A DNA stretch of 64,000 nucleotides from Arthrobacter sp. Leaf337 (GCF_001423745.1 NZ_LMPC01000012.1:770809-834808), one strand, 5' to 3'; shown: positions 46,916 through 54,291, counted from the first letter of the stretch. Notes: generated from the letters alone by a model not told the origin. Numbers and translations: made by a program.

Positions 46916-47368
46916 TCATGGAGGCGGGGGAGCGGGGCGGCATGACGGACTAGGTTGACCAGACGTTCGGTGCCGCCAACTGGCCGTCATGATGCGTTTG
47001 CGGCCGCCGACCTGTCCTTGTTCTGGTGCGGCCTGCAGTCCGGCCGGCGTACGTTCGACCATGAGTTCCCGTTCCATCTGGGCTAGGGAAGCAATGACGT
47101 TGAAAGAGAAGCGTCCAGAGACCGTGGTGGTGTCGATCGCATCGGTGAGGCTGACGAATCCTACGCCGCGGTCGTTCAGTCCTTCGCGTGGGTTGTCCAG
47201 CGCCTGGTCGAGGCCGGGGCGTTGGGACTTGGTGCCGCTGATTGCGTCTTTGTAGATCTTGTCGCATCCGGCCTTCTGTAGGGCGTCGCGCTGCAGGTCC
47301 AGGTTCTGGTCCCGGGTGGAAATCCGAGCGTAGCCGATGCGGTGCGTGGTCTTGGGGATGTTCTCTTC
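46916..47368 (-). pseudogene. Serine resolvase/invertase remnant with internal deletion
   Basis: In this frame the minus strand reads IGYARISTRDQNLDLQRDAL, then KIYKDAISGTKSQRPGLDQA, the start of a Tn3-type serine recombinase, including the nucleophile Ser in ARIST. After LDQALD it jumps to NDRGVGFVSLTDAIDTTT and then SGRFSFNVIASLAQMEREL. About 25 residues that normally hold the active-site arginine motif (RLDRLGRS) are missing, yet the frame is kept. There is no start codon ahead of IGYAR (stop at 47369-47371), and the C-terminal DNA-binding helix-turn-helix is replaced by unrelated Pro-rich codons. It is a dead trace of a mobile element. Confidence 0.8.
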
Positions 47369-47513
47369 TCAATACTCGGTTCGGGGCCTTAGTTCGACTG
47401 TACCGATACGAGAATTATTTATGAGAACCGGGGCGAGGGCTGCCGCTTTTTCTTCGTCGAGCCAATTTTCCGCGGCAGGACGTTGCGCCACTTCGATGAG
47501 CGATCGATCGCGG

Positions 47514-47558
47514 GATTCTCGATTCGATGCTTTCTCGGAATCCTTCGTTTTCAAGAAC
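47514..47558 (+). repeat. Diverged 45-bp repeat, copy 1
   Basis: Starts GATTCTC and ends AAGAAC; 32 of 45 positions match 52442-52486 without gaps, including the core AATCCTT-GTTT. Origin unknown. Confidence 0.35.
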
Positions 47559-47579
47559 ACTTCACTCGGAACAGATTCG

Positions 47580-47843
47580 TTAGTCTTCCTGTTCTTGCTC
47601 GTACCGGTTCGGCGAGTCAGACGTAGCCCTGTTTTTAAGCCACGCTTCTTTTGCCTGATCTGCCCTTCTACGGGATGCGATTGCCGCCCGAATGCCGAAG
47701 AACCCAAAGACGCTGAGGACCCCACCAACGAGGGCACCGATAAGCGCAACTCCAACTGATTCCCCACCGATCAGGCCGGTGATGAGGCCAGAAGTTGCGG
47801 CACCCACTAGAAACTCCCCAACCAACGCTAGTGCGAGTTTCAT
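47580..47843 (-). CDS. Small hypothetical membrane protein
   Basis: 87 residues. Two hydrophobic Gly-rich segments (about 3-25, LALALVGEFLVGAATSGLI, and 30-52) precede a basic, then acidic, soluble tail that ends EQEQED. I do not recognise a family. ATG at 47843; the ribosome site is weak. It lies between the resolvase remnant and the divergent lipoprotein gene. Another frame on the same strand (47369-47767) overlaps it and is less protein-like. Confidence 0.5.
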   Translation of the reverse strand: MKLALALVGEFLVGAATSGLITGLIGGESVGVALIGALVGGVLSVFGFFGIRAAIASRRRADQAKEAWLKNRATSDSPNRYEQEQED

Positions 47844-47936
47844 TTTGGGTCTTTGCGGGCCTTAGTACCTACCCCTTGTAGTCGCTGACACGTGGGGGTA
47901 ACGTGCCCATCACAAAGCTCGCCCTTGGAGGCCTCC

Positions 47937-48743
47937 ATGTCCTCGCTGCTACGCCGCGCTATAGCCTTGGCATCGATCTTGTCCGTCGGACTACTCGGGC
48001 CCGTCGGCCTCTCGGCTTGCACCGCCACCGAGGCACCGCCCCCCGCATCGACTACCGAGACGCCGCCCCCCGCATCGACTACCGAGACGTCGCCCCCCGC
48101 ATCGACTACCGAGACGTCGCCCCCCGCATCGACCACGGAGGCTCGCACAGTCCCACCGCTGCCGGACAGCGGCGACATCGATGCTGGTACATACCTCGTC
48201 ACCAGCTTCGCGGAGAATTTCGAGATCACCGTCCCAGACGGCTGGTCGGCCGACGGCGATGGTCTGGGAAAGGACGACCCGGATCACCCGGATGATATGG
48301 CGGTTTTCGTGGGTTGGTGGCCCTCCGACCATGTGCCGACGGACGCATGCGCGTGGCAGGGCTCGCTCGTCGAGGTCAATCGGTCGGCTAGGGCCTTCGT
48401 CGACGCGATGACGGCCCAGACGTCAACGTCCAGCACCCCTCCCGTCGAGGTCGTGGTGGGCGATTACTCCGGTGTCGAGTTCGACCACTCCGTCGAGGGC
48501 GACGTGGACATCAAAGCCTGCGACAACGGTCAGTTTTGCGTTCACTCCGAATACTCGAACCTATGCACCCGCTGGTACTCGACCGCCGCTGAGCGGGAAA
48601 CCTACCGGGTGGTCAACCTGAACGGCCAGCGCGCCATGTTCTGGGTGGTCCAATTCCACGAATCGATCAATCCGGAGCTGACCAGAGAAGCACGCACCGT
48701 CTTCGACTCGATCGTGTTCAAGGTCCGACAGGTGACCAGCTGA
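47937..48743 (+). CDS. Secreted lipoprotein with Pro/Thr repeats
   Basis: 268 residues from ATG 47937 (TTGGAGG upstream). A lipoprotein signal, basic LLRRA then a hydrophobic stretch and lipobox GLSAC, is followed by four 9-residue units of the type PPPASTTET, which give a flexible wall-spanning linker. The remaining about 190 residues (starting TYLVTSFAENFEITVPDGW) resemble globular actinobacterial lipoproteins with a beta-rich fold and four cysteines. No function is known. Lgt, encoded at 34732, would attach the lipid. Confidence 0.75.
   Translation: MSSLLRRAIALASILSVGLLGPVGLSACTATEAPPPASTTETPPPASTTETSPPASTTETSPPASTTEARTVPPLPDSGDIDAGTYLVTSFAENFEITVPDGWSADGDGLGKDDPDHPDDMAVFVGWWPSDHVPTDACAWQGSLVEVNRSARAFVDAMTAQTSTSSTPPVEVVVGDYSGVEFDHSVEGDVDIKACDNGQFCVHSEYSNLCTRWYSTAAERETYRVVNLNGQRAMFWVVQFHESINPELTREARTVFDSIVFKVRQVTS
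48036..48143 (+). repeat. Four 27-bp tandem repeats inside the lipoprotein gene
   Basis: Units at 48036, 48063, 48090 and 48117 share CCCCCGCATCGACTACCGAG with one or two changes. The last unit is the most diverged. The length is a multiple of three, so copy-number change would only lengthen or shorten the linker. Confidence 0.85.
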
Positions 48744-49181
48744 TGCGATAGGCGATCCCCGCCTGCGGGGCGCCGACCCCGCCTCGGAACCAACCCGACT
48801 GCTTCGTTGCGTGCTGTCAGTTTCCGAAGTCGCATGCACTGGCCTTCCCGTGATTTCGGGGTAGTCCAGATGACTTGTGAACGCTGGATACTCCGCCGCG
48901 CAACGGCTTAGTGCAGGGGACTTCTGATATTCAGTGCAGACGACTTCTGAAAATGACACGTATACCCAAGATGTCTCACCCGGCCATTGTGCCTCAGAAA
49001 CCCCGGGCCAGCACCCCGCTGAGACGATCCACGGTGAGACATCTTTCCAAGACACGGGCCGGCCCGGGACGAGGCCGATTCCTTTTGCGTGCAACATGTA
49101 CGGTGACGCTATGGCCATTTCGGAGCACTCTTGCACTACCGTGGACAGCAGGGCTCACGTCGTCCTTGGAAGACCCTCATA
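48744..49181. other. Intergenic stretch with mobile-element traces
   Basis: No gene is supported. It holds a 17-bp direct repeat (GTGCAGACGACTTCTGA type) at 48864-48880, 48911-48927 and 48934-48950, and a 13-bp inverted pair AAGATGTCTCACC at 48968-48980 and 49033-49045. Confidence 0.55.
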
Positions 49182-49502
49182 ATGCCCGGCAGTCTTGACT
49201 TTCGCATCCAAGTCCTGCTCTCCTTCCAACGAGCACTCTGGGACATGGTTACGCCGCCCTTGCGTGGCGTCGCGATTCTGCTTGCCGAACCATTGATCGA
49301 AGCCAGATTCATCTACGAACACGAGCCCACCGATGACGAAGTTCAGATTGTCGCTGAGGTAGAAACCTACGTCATCGCCGACTTCACGCCCCCCACGAAC
49401 GTCAGCTTCAAGGTGGTTGGGGCATTGCCGCCGGCTCCTCGAGAGCTCCTCCCTAGGGAGGAGTGGATTTATCTTCGCCGCGAAGCTGGTATCGAGGCGT
49501 GA
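49182..49502 (+). CDS. Small protein resembling bacterial immunity proteins
   Basis: 106 residues from ATG 49182; longer starts are without a ribosome site. The layout, an N-terminal helix with VLLSFQRALWDMVTPPLRGV, four beta strands, an acidic HEPTDDEVQIVAEVETYV segment and a terminal YLRRE, resembles a widespread family of about 100-residue immunity-like proteins. That is a similarity by pattern only. No toxin gene is next to it. The adjacent methyltransferase is broken, so this may be an orphan of a decayed locus. Confidence 0.5.
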   Translation: MPGSLDFRIQVLLSFQRALWDMVTPPLRGVAILLAEPLIEARFIYEHEPTDDEVQIVAEVETYVIADFTPPTNVSFKVVGALPPAPRELLPREEWIYLRREAGIEA

Positions 49503-49635
49503 CAACTGTTGGACATATAACTGCGGACTTGTTGGCGGGTTCGAGCGGGGCCGGCATGTTAAGGGCCGCTTCCCCTTCGAACCTCACTTCAGCTAGCGAA
49601 GGTCTGGTGAATGTGCGGGTTCCAGGCACCGGAGG

Positions 49636-49686
49636 CGACATATAGCGCCATGAAATTGCCGCCACTTATCGCGGCGATTCACACAC
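49636..49686 (+). repeat. TAGCGCCATGAAA repeat, copy A
   Basis: TAGCGCCATGAAA-TT-GCCGCCACTTATCGCGG followed by ATTCACA. It shares about 40 bases with copies at 50420 and 52355 and overlaps the last codons of the methyltransferase pseudogene. Confidence 0.65.
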
Positions 49687-50326
49687 ATCTACAAAACGAC
49701 CGGTGAATCCAGACAAGGGATCCTTTACCGGACGGCGGCAGTTATGGCTGCATGAGCCCGCTTGCCCGGGTCCTGGCGTGTCTCCATGTCGAGCAACCTC
49801 GAAACCCGCTTCGCTCAGCAGGTCCCCCATCTGCTCGGGGGACCAGTAGTACGCCGTTGTAACAGCGTGCGGGAAAGAATCGCCCGGAGACCCATCGAAG
49901 AATCCGACGAGTAATTGCCCGCCCTGGGTGAGGGCGCGAGAGATCTCCCTGAGCACCAAGGACAACTCGTCCGGTGGCACGTGTATGAGGGAGTACCAGG
50001 CCAGCACACCATGCCGTGATCCATCTGGTACGTCTAAATTACGGAACGATGCAACGCGAAAAGGCACTCCAGGAAAGCGTACGCGGGCGCTCTCAAATGA
50101 ATTCGGGAACAAGACCGATTCCTTGCACAGACGCACCGCGTTGATACAGGAAGTCGGTCCAATGACCGGGTCCACACCCGGCATCAATCAGTTGGCCGTC
50201 AATACTCGGTGCCCAACGTCCGATGCGCTGCCGATCTTTCTCGTGCATGTCCTCAAGGGAACCAAGAATGCGCGTGTACTCGGCGGCACGCACCCCATAC
50301 GCGGCTCGGATGGATTCGCTCCCCAT
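49666..50326 (-). pseudogene. SAM-dependent methyltransferase with +1 frameshift
   Basis: The first part (from ATG 50326) encodes ESIRAAYGVRAAEYTRILG and the SAM motif LIDAGCGPGHWTDFL, then stops after LVPEFI. The rest continues in the next frame with ESARVRFPGVPFRVASF and WYSLIHVPPDEL, the continuation of the same fold. Removing one A from the AAA at 50095-50097 restores 219 codons. It is either a true pseudogene or a sequencing error in a homopolymer. The substrate of this class I methyltransferase is unknown. Confidence 0.8.
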
Positions 50327-50419
50327 ACTGACGAGCGTATCGGGGGAGGAACAACACTGAATAGCATACCCGCCGGGGTCCGCTAGCTAGCGGATCTCCT
50401 TGCGGCATGCGCTATGCGC

Positions 50420-50465
50420 CAAATAGCGCTGTGAAAACACCGCCACTTACCGCTAAAAGTCACAT
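50420..50465 (+). repeat. TAGCGCCATGAAA repeat, copy B
   Basis: TAGCGCTGTGAAA, ACACCGCCACTTACCGCTA and GTCACA in the same order and spacing as copies A and C. TAGCG and CGCTA can pair. Confidence 0.6.
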
Positions 50466-50488
50466 CCCTTCATTGGCGCCAAACCGTC

Positions 50489-50508
50489 TCACGAACGGTC
50501 GTTCGTGA
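50489..50508. promoter_or_regulatory. TetR-type palindrome
   Basis: TCACGAACG-GT-CGTTCGTGA is a perfect 9-bp-arm palindrome, in the style of TetR/AcrR operators. It lies about 150 bases upstream of the small gene at 50662. No TetR regulator gene is in the window. Confidence 0.45.
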
Positions 50509-50661
50509 AGTGTTCCCCTCCCGACCTTTCCAGCTGACGGTAGGCGCCCATACTGAGAGTGAATGTCACTCGCTCAGGAGCGCGTCGGGCTGCTTCCCCA
50601 GCGAGGGGGCGAAGGCCATTGTTAAAGATACAGAGCCCTGCGATTTGAATCGGAGGCTGCC

Positions 50662-50835
50662 ATGATCCAGGCCCTGTTGTGCAAGCTGAACATTCGGCAC
50701 GATTGGCATCTCGAACATGCCGAAGACGGCGGCGTGTATAAACGCTGTCGTCGATGCGGCAAGGATGACGATAGCGGCGGCGGAGGAACAGGAGGCAACT
50801 ACAGTGCCTGGATAGGGCCGACGGCAGGAGGGTGA
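50662..50835 (+). CDS. Small Cys/His-rich protein, paralog 1
   Basis: 57 residues, too short for most gene finders. ATG has CGGAGG seven bases upstream. MIQALLCKLNIRHDWHLEH is followed by DGGVYKRCRRCGKDDD and a Gly-rich tail. Cys7 and His13 plus Cys29 and Cys32 could bind one zinc ion. Two paralogs at 52011 and 53432 keep these four residues and the order. The function is unknown. A zinc-stabilised fold is inferred from the CxxC. Confidence 0.7.
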   Translation: MIQALLCKLNIRHDWHLEHAEDGGVYKRCRRCGKDDDSGGGGTGGNYSAWIGPTAGG

Positions 50836-50887
50836 GGCCGGCCGTCCCGCAGGTACATGAATGCCCCGGCGGATTATGGTGTTCTAG

Positions 50888-52011
50888 CTAGCACATGCTC
50901 CTGACTGTCTGCAGGACAGCGTCCTCCATCTCGGGGACCAGCGCAGGCGCGTCTGTGACGTTCAGCTCCCGCGGCGGAAGTACCGTAACCACCGTCACCT
51001 GCCGGTGGCCGTCTAAGGAGGACACGGATTGGACACTGTACGGCCCTCCGCCCCCGGACACGAAGACGTGGCGTGTGCCCGGGCAGATGTCGTCGCTTGG
51101 ACGGATGCCACCCAAAGAGAACGGCTCGGCCTCAATCATGCTCTTCCACGTTTCCTCGCGGATGAGCCGACCCGTGGTGAGCGCCGCCACGAATCTGCTG
51201 AGGTCTTCAACAGTTGAAATGACCCCGGAATCAGCCGACCCGGCCACGGCGTCAATACGGGTGAAGTCGCGCTTGTTCCCGTCCTCCAGCACGTACCCAT
51301 GCAGCATGGGCTCGGGCGGCTGCCCTACCGCCGCCAAGTGGGTGTTGCCCATTCCTGCCGGCTCAAACACGTCCTTGGCGAGAACCTCTCCGAGTCCGCG
51401 GTTGTGTTTGCTTTCCAGCAGCCAGCCCAGTACTTCCCAGTCCGTTGCAGACCACGCAGAGTAGGACACTGGCCCTGGCGGCAGGTCCGCTCCGGCCGCA
51501 ATCCGGAGCCGTTCCTCGAAGGTCAAGTGGCGCGTTTGGAGCTCGTCCAGGCTTGCGGACTCAATCAGGGGTGGAAAGTAGTCGGGCAGGCCCGACGTGC
51601 TGCCCAGCAGGTCCCGCACCGTGATCCGCTCCCACCCGGGGAAGATGACTGTGAACTCGGGCAGATGAGCGGAGACGGGGTCGTCCAGACGCACGGTGCC
51701 GACCTCCACCAGCTTCATCACGGACACGGCCACCATCGGCGTCCCCGCCCCGATGATCCACGTTTTGTCCGTAGGGACCGCCTTCTTGTTGGACTCCAGA
51801 TCATTCACCCCGTGGCCCTTAGCTCCTCCTGGTCTCCATTCCGCACATGGAAAACCACAGCAGTCGCACCATGCGCGGAAGCGTCGACGGCAAAAGCTTC
51901 CAACGCCGGGGCGAGCTTCGCAACCGGTGTGGTGGCTGTTTCGTCAGGGGTGCCGAACGTGCAGCCGGAAAGCACAAGAGCCACGGCTAGCGTTGCAGCG
52001 CGCTTGTTCAT
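50888..52011 (-). pseudogene. Beta-lactamase-family serine hydrolase lipoprotein with -1 frameshift
   Basis: The N-terminal part starts at ATG 52011 with lipoprotein signal LAVALVLSGC and runs to HVRNGDQEELRATG and a stop. The downstream frame continues VNDLESNKKAVPTDKTWI, then SxxK in AVSVMKLVE, a Tyr motif in YSAWSATDWE, and VFVSGGGG in place of KTG/HxG. Adding one base to the CCCC run at 51808-51811 joins them into 374 codons. The GTG at 51808 could also start the second part, but then it would lack a signal. Class C beta-lactamase/DD-peptidase fold; substrate unknown. The ATG overlaps the stop of paralog 2 by one base. Confidence 0.75.
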
Positions 52012-52193
52012 CACGGAACCGGACCCCATGGATTGCCCGGGCGGTCTCCAGCCTCGAGGTGCCCCGACCACTTGGCGCTGTGGCGGTCGTACTTGCCGCA
52101 CTTAGTGCAACGCCGGCGGAACCCGCCGTCGGGCGTCCTTTCCGCCAGCCAGTGGTGGCCGATATTGAGCCTGCACAGCAGGGCCCGGATCAT
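52011..52193 (-). CDS. Small Cys/His-rich protein, paralog 2
   Basis: 60 residues from ATG 52193 with GGAGAGGAG upstream. MIRALLCRLNIGHHWLAER is followed by DGGFRRRCTKCGKYDRHS and a tail unlike paralog 1. Cys7, His13, Cys29 and Cys32 are kept. The TGA overlaps the ATG of the serine hydrolase lipoprotein by one base, so the two are translationally coupled. Confidence 0.72.
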   Translation of the reverse strand: MIRALLCRLNIGHHWLAERTPDGGFRRRCTKCGKYDRHSAKWSGHLEAGDRPGNPWGPVP

Positions 52194-52349
52194 GACCACT
52201 CCTCTCCGAGAATGTGTCGCCCAGCCCACTTCTAATTATGTTCCCGAAACTTCTGATTGGATCTTCAGGAACCCGAGCACCACTTGCGTTTGCATGACTT
52301 TTACTGCTACCTCGAACAAAATCACTCAGTCCCGTCGGCATACGGGGCA

Positions 52350-52406
52350 CCGAGAGTGACAATTAGCGCCATGAAAACGCCGCCACTTATCGCTGCGAGT
52401 CACAAA
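52350..52406 (+). repeat. TAGCGCCATGAAA repeat, copy C
   Basis: GGCACCG, GTGACA, TTAGCGCCATGAAAACG, CCGCCACTTATCGCTGCG and GTCACA. Similarity to copy A extends upstream to GGCACCG. GTGAC and GTCAC form short inverted ends. Confidence 0.65.
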
Positions 52407-52441
52407 GATCCCCGTTTCCAACAGCTCGCTGCGAACACCAC

Positions 52442-52486
52442 GATTCTCAAATCCACCTGTTCTTGAAATCCTTTGTTTGTGAGAAC
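52442..52486 (+). repeat. Diverged 45-bp repeat, copy 2
   Basis: Matches 47514-47558 in 32 of 45 ungapped positions. Starts GATTCTC and ends GAGAAC. Confidence 0.35.
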
Positions 52487-52591
52487 TCTGGAGATCCGCC
52501 CTCACGCCCACGCTTCGGGATGAAAGACCGGCTGCGTCCTGATACGCGTGTCCTAATACTTACGTCATCTAAGACGCACATATTGTCGATT

Positions 52592-52732
52592 CATGGACAG
52601 CAACCAAGCTGGCGAACTGGAAGGGCAGACCTCGATCAACGAGCTGCTCGATGCGCCGATCGGCAATACTCATATTCAGATGGCGCTGCCGATCCATGTT
52701 CAGCTCCGGGCAGGGGAATTCCGACGTCTGTA
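52592..52732 (+). CDS. Possible 46-residue protein
   Basis: ATG at 52592 opens MDSNQAGELEGQTSINELLD and ends LRAGEFRRL. No ribosome site is evident and no family is recognised. The composition is protein-like, but the frame may be a remnant or chance. Confidence 0.25.
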
Positions 52733-52924
52733 GCAGTGACCTCGCATCGGCCGGTTCACCTTTCGGCACTCAGGCCCAGTTGATGCCACGGCGCCTCGGC
52801 GGCTTCCGCTTTTGAAGACAACTGTTGCCCCTGCAAACGATCGCCCATAGGCTCGTCCATGTGAGTGGCGGGGACGGTATTCCGAAAAGCGGAACCGCCC
52901 AGCGACCCGTGAAGGACATCAAGC

Positions 52925-53128
52925 ATGGCAACAGGTACTGTCAAGTGGTTCAACTCCGAAAAGGGCTTTGGTTTCATTGCCCCCGACGACGGAAGCGCTG
53001 ACGTGTTCGCACACTATTCGGCAATCGCATCCAGCGGTTACAGGTCCCTGGACGAGAACCAGAAGGTTCAATTCGACATCACCCAAGGCCCCAAGGGCCC
53101 CCAGGCTGAGAACATTCAGCCGCTCTAG
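52925..53128 (+). CDS. cspA: Cold-shock protein (CspA family)
   Basis: 67 residues, the standard OB-fold. RNA-binding motifs RNP1 (KGFGFIAP) and RNP2 (DVFAHYSAI) are complete. It melts mRNA structure at low temperature or during growth. GAAGGA precedes the ATG; a possible promoter TTGCCC-17-TAGGCT lies at about 52825-52855, giving a leader of about 70 bases with a stem GGTATTCCG/CGGAACC, as in thermosensing csp leaders. Transcription ends at a hairpin. Confidence 0.95.
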   Translation: MATGTVKWFNSEKGFGFIAPDDGSADVFAHYSAIASSGYRSLDENQKVQFDITQGPKGPQAENIQPL

Positions 53129-53135
53129 CAGTCCC

Positions 53136-53175
53136 CAAGAGACTGGTCAGCCGTTAATGGCCGGCCAGTCTCTTG
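53136..53175 (+). terminator. Hairpin after cspA
   Basis: AAGAGACTGG (53137-53146) pairs with CCAGTCTCTT (53165-53174). It begins eight bases after the stop codon. Confidence 0.75.
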
Positions 53176-53431
53176 CTGTGTCCGGAGGCGAGAGTAAACT
53201 CTTCCTGGGCATCCCTAGGATTCGCATCTGAACCTCGGCGCCGTAATGTGGGGTGGCCACCCGGCTGAGAAGTTCATCCGCCAGGTGTGGCAGGGGTATT
53301 CGCCCGACAGATCGATCATGCCGCTGATGGCCGCTGTGACCGGGCTTGCTGCGGGTGATGGCCGTGCTGGGCCGTCGGGGAGTGGGACTGGGCTATACGA
53401 TCCTCAGCTGATGTTGTCCATTGGTGGGTTG

Positions 53432-53602
53432 CTAACCCATTCCTGCCGGCCCGGCCCACGCTCCTGGTGCGCCCGTTCCGCCGCCGCCGCGGTCATCATC
53501 CTTCCCGCAGCGCAGACAGCGCTTGTAGAGGCTGCCGTCTTCGGTGTGCTCGACGTGCCATTCGTGGCGAATGTTCAGCTTGCACAGCAGGGCCCGGATC
53601 AT
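53432..53602 (-). CDS. Small Cys/His-rich protein, paralog 3
   Basis: 56 residues from ATG 53602 with CGGAG upstream. MIRALLCKLNIRHEWHVEH is followed by DGSLYKRCLRCGKDDD and a Gly-rich tail like paralog 1. Cys7, His13, Cys29 and Cys32 are kept. It is about 300 bases downstream of cspA in the opposite direction. The plus-strand frame across it (53246-53746) is shadow. Confidence 0.72.
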   Translation of the reverse strand: MIRALLCKLNIRHEWHVEHTEDGSLYKRCLRCGKDDDRGGGGTGAPGAWAGPAGMG

Positions 53603-53738
53603 GGCAAACTCCGATCTTTATTTCCAATAATGGCCCTGACGCGACCGCCGGAGAAGAGGGGAACTGCCGGGCCGGCAGGTACTACGCGTCGCGCAAAATG
53701 TCCCAAGCCAGCGCCCACCATAAAAAGGAAAGTTTGTG

Positions 53739-53963
53739 ATGGCTAAAGTCCTGGGTCCTCCACCATCGACGGGTAAACGGACAAGTGAGTCGTTGATGAT
53801 GGCTCGACTTCTGTCGTTCCGTGCAGGAATTCGACTGCACAGGCGCCCGCGGAATTCCGGGGTAGTGCAGACGAGCATGGACATTGAAATGTCAGCGGGA
53901 AAATCCTCTGGTCATGCAGCCTGTGTAGGCGTATATTCCGTCCATGGCGGAGGATCCTGTTGA
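53739..53963 (+). CDS. Possible small hypothetical protein
   Basis: 74 codons from an ATG with a good ribosome site (AAAAGGAAAG). It opens MAKVLGPPPSTGKRTSES. No family is recognised, and the later part crosses a GGGGTAGTGCAGACGA element, so it may be a truncated gene. It overlaps the cupin start in another frame. Confidence 0.3.
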   Translation: MAKVLGPPPSTGKRTSESLMMARLLSFRAGIRLHRRPRNSGVVQTSMDIEMSAGKSSGHAACVGVYSVHGGGSC

Positions 53964-54291
53964 GACGAACCCGATGAATTACCGGGTGGCTTTTGAAAAC
54001 GAACGCGTCCGCGTGCTTGAGTACACCGACTCACCCGGGCATAAGACCACAGAGCATAGTCACCCCGACAGCGTGATGGTTACAGTCACTGCTTTCCGTC
54101 GCGGTATTTCTTCCGAGGGAAAGTCCATGGATGTGGAGCTACCCGCCGCAGTCGCCCGGTGGTTGCCTGCCCAGCACCATTCCGGAGAAAACATCGGGGA
54201 AACAGACACGCATACCTTCTTTGTGGAGCTCAAGGAATCCACGCTGCCTACGAACGATGAGGCGGAGTATCTAGGACCAAGCGAGTCCTAG
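53944..54291 (+). CDS. Cupin-fold protein
   Basis: 115 residues. NYRVAFENERVRVLEYTDSPG and HSHPDSVMVTVTAFRR outline the first cupin motif with two His. ENIGETDTHTFFVELKES is the second part. Such small cupins are usually metal binding and of unknown substrate. Start ATG 53944. It is followed after 76 bases by the ABM-domain gene on the same strand. Confidence 0.72.
   Translation: MAEDPVETNPMNYRVAFENERVRVLEYTDSPGHKTTEHSHPDSVMVTVTAFRRGISSEGKSMDVELPAAVARWLPAQHHSGENIGETDTHTFFVELKESTLPTNDEAEYLGPSES

Larger units (their letters stand above)
50327..50661. other. Intergenic stretch with repeat copy B and a palindrome
   Basis: No gene is supported in these about 330 bases. It contains repeat copy B and the 20-bp palindrome at 50489-50508, and ends with the ribosome site of the small protein at 50662. 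Confidence 0.6.
52194..52591. other. Intergenic stretch with repeat copies
   Basis: Holds repeat copy C (52350-52406) and the second copy of a diverged 45-bp repeat (52442-52486). Frames here lack ribosome sites and family similarity. Confidence 0.55.

Noticed and set aside
46950..47372. Minus frame with an ATG-type start across the resolvase trace
   Set aside because: This is the wrong frame; the recombinase similarity is in the neighbouring frame that lacks a start codon.
47369..47767. 132-codon minus frame overlapping the small membrane protein
   Set aside because: No ribosome site and a charged, unstructured composition; the overlapping frame ending at 47580 has two good membrane segments.
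53246..53746. 166-codon plus frame across small-protein paralog 3
   Set aside because: It is antisense to a frame conserved in three paralogs, and has no family or ribosome site.
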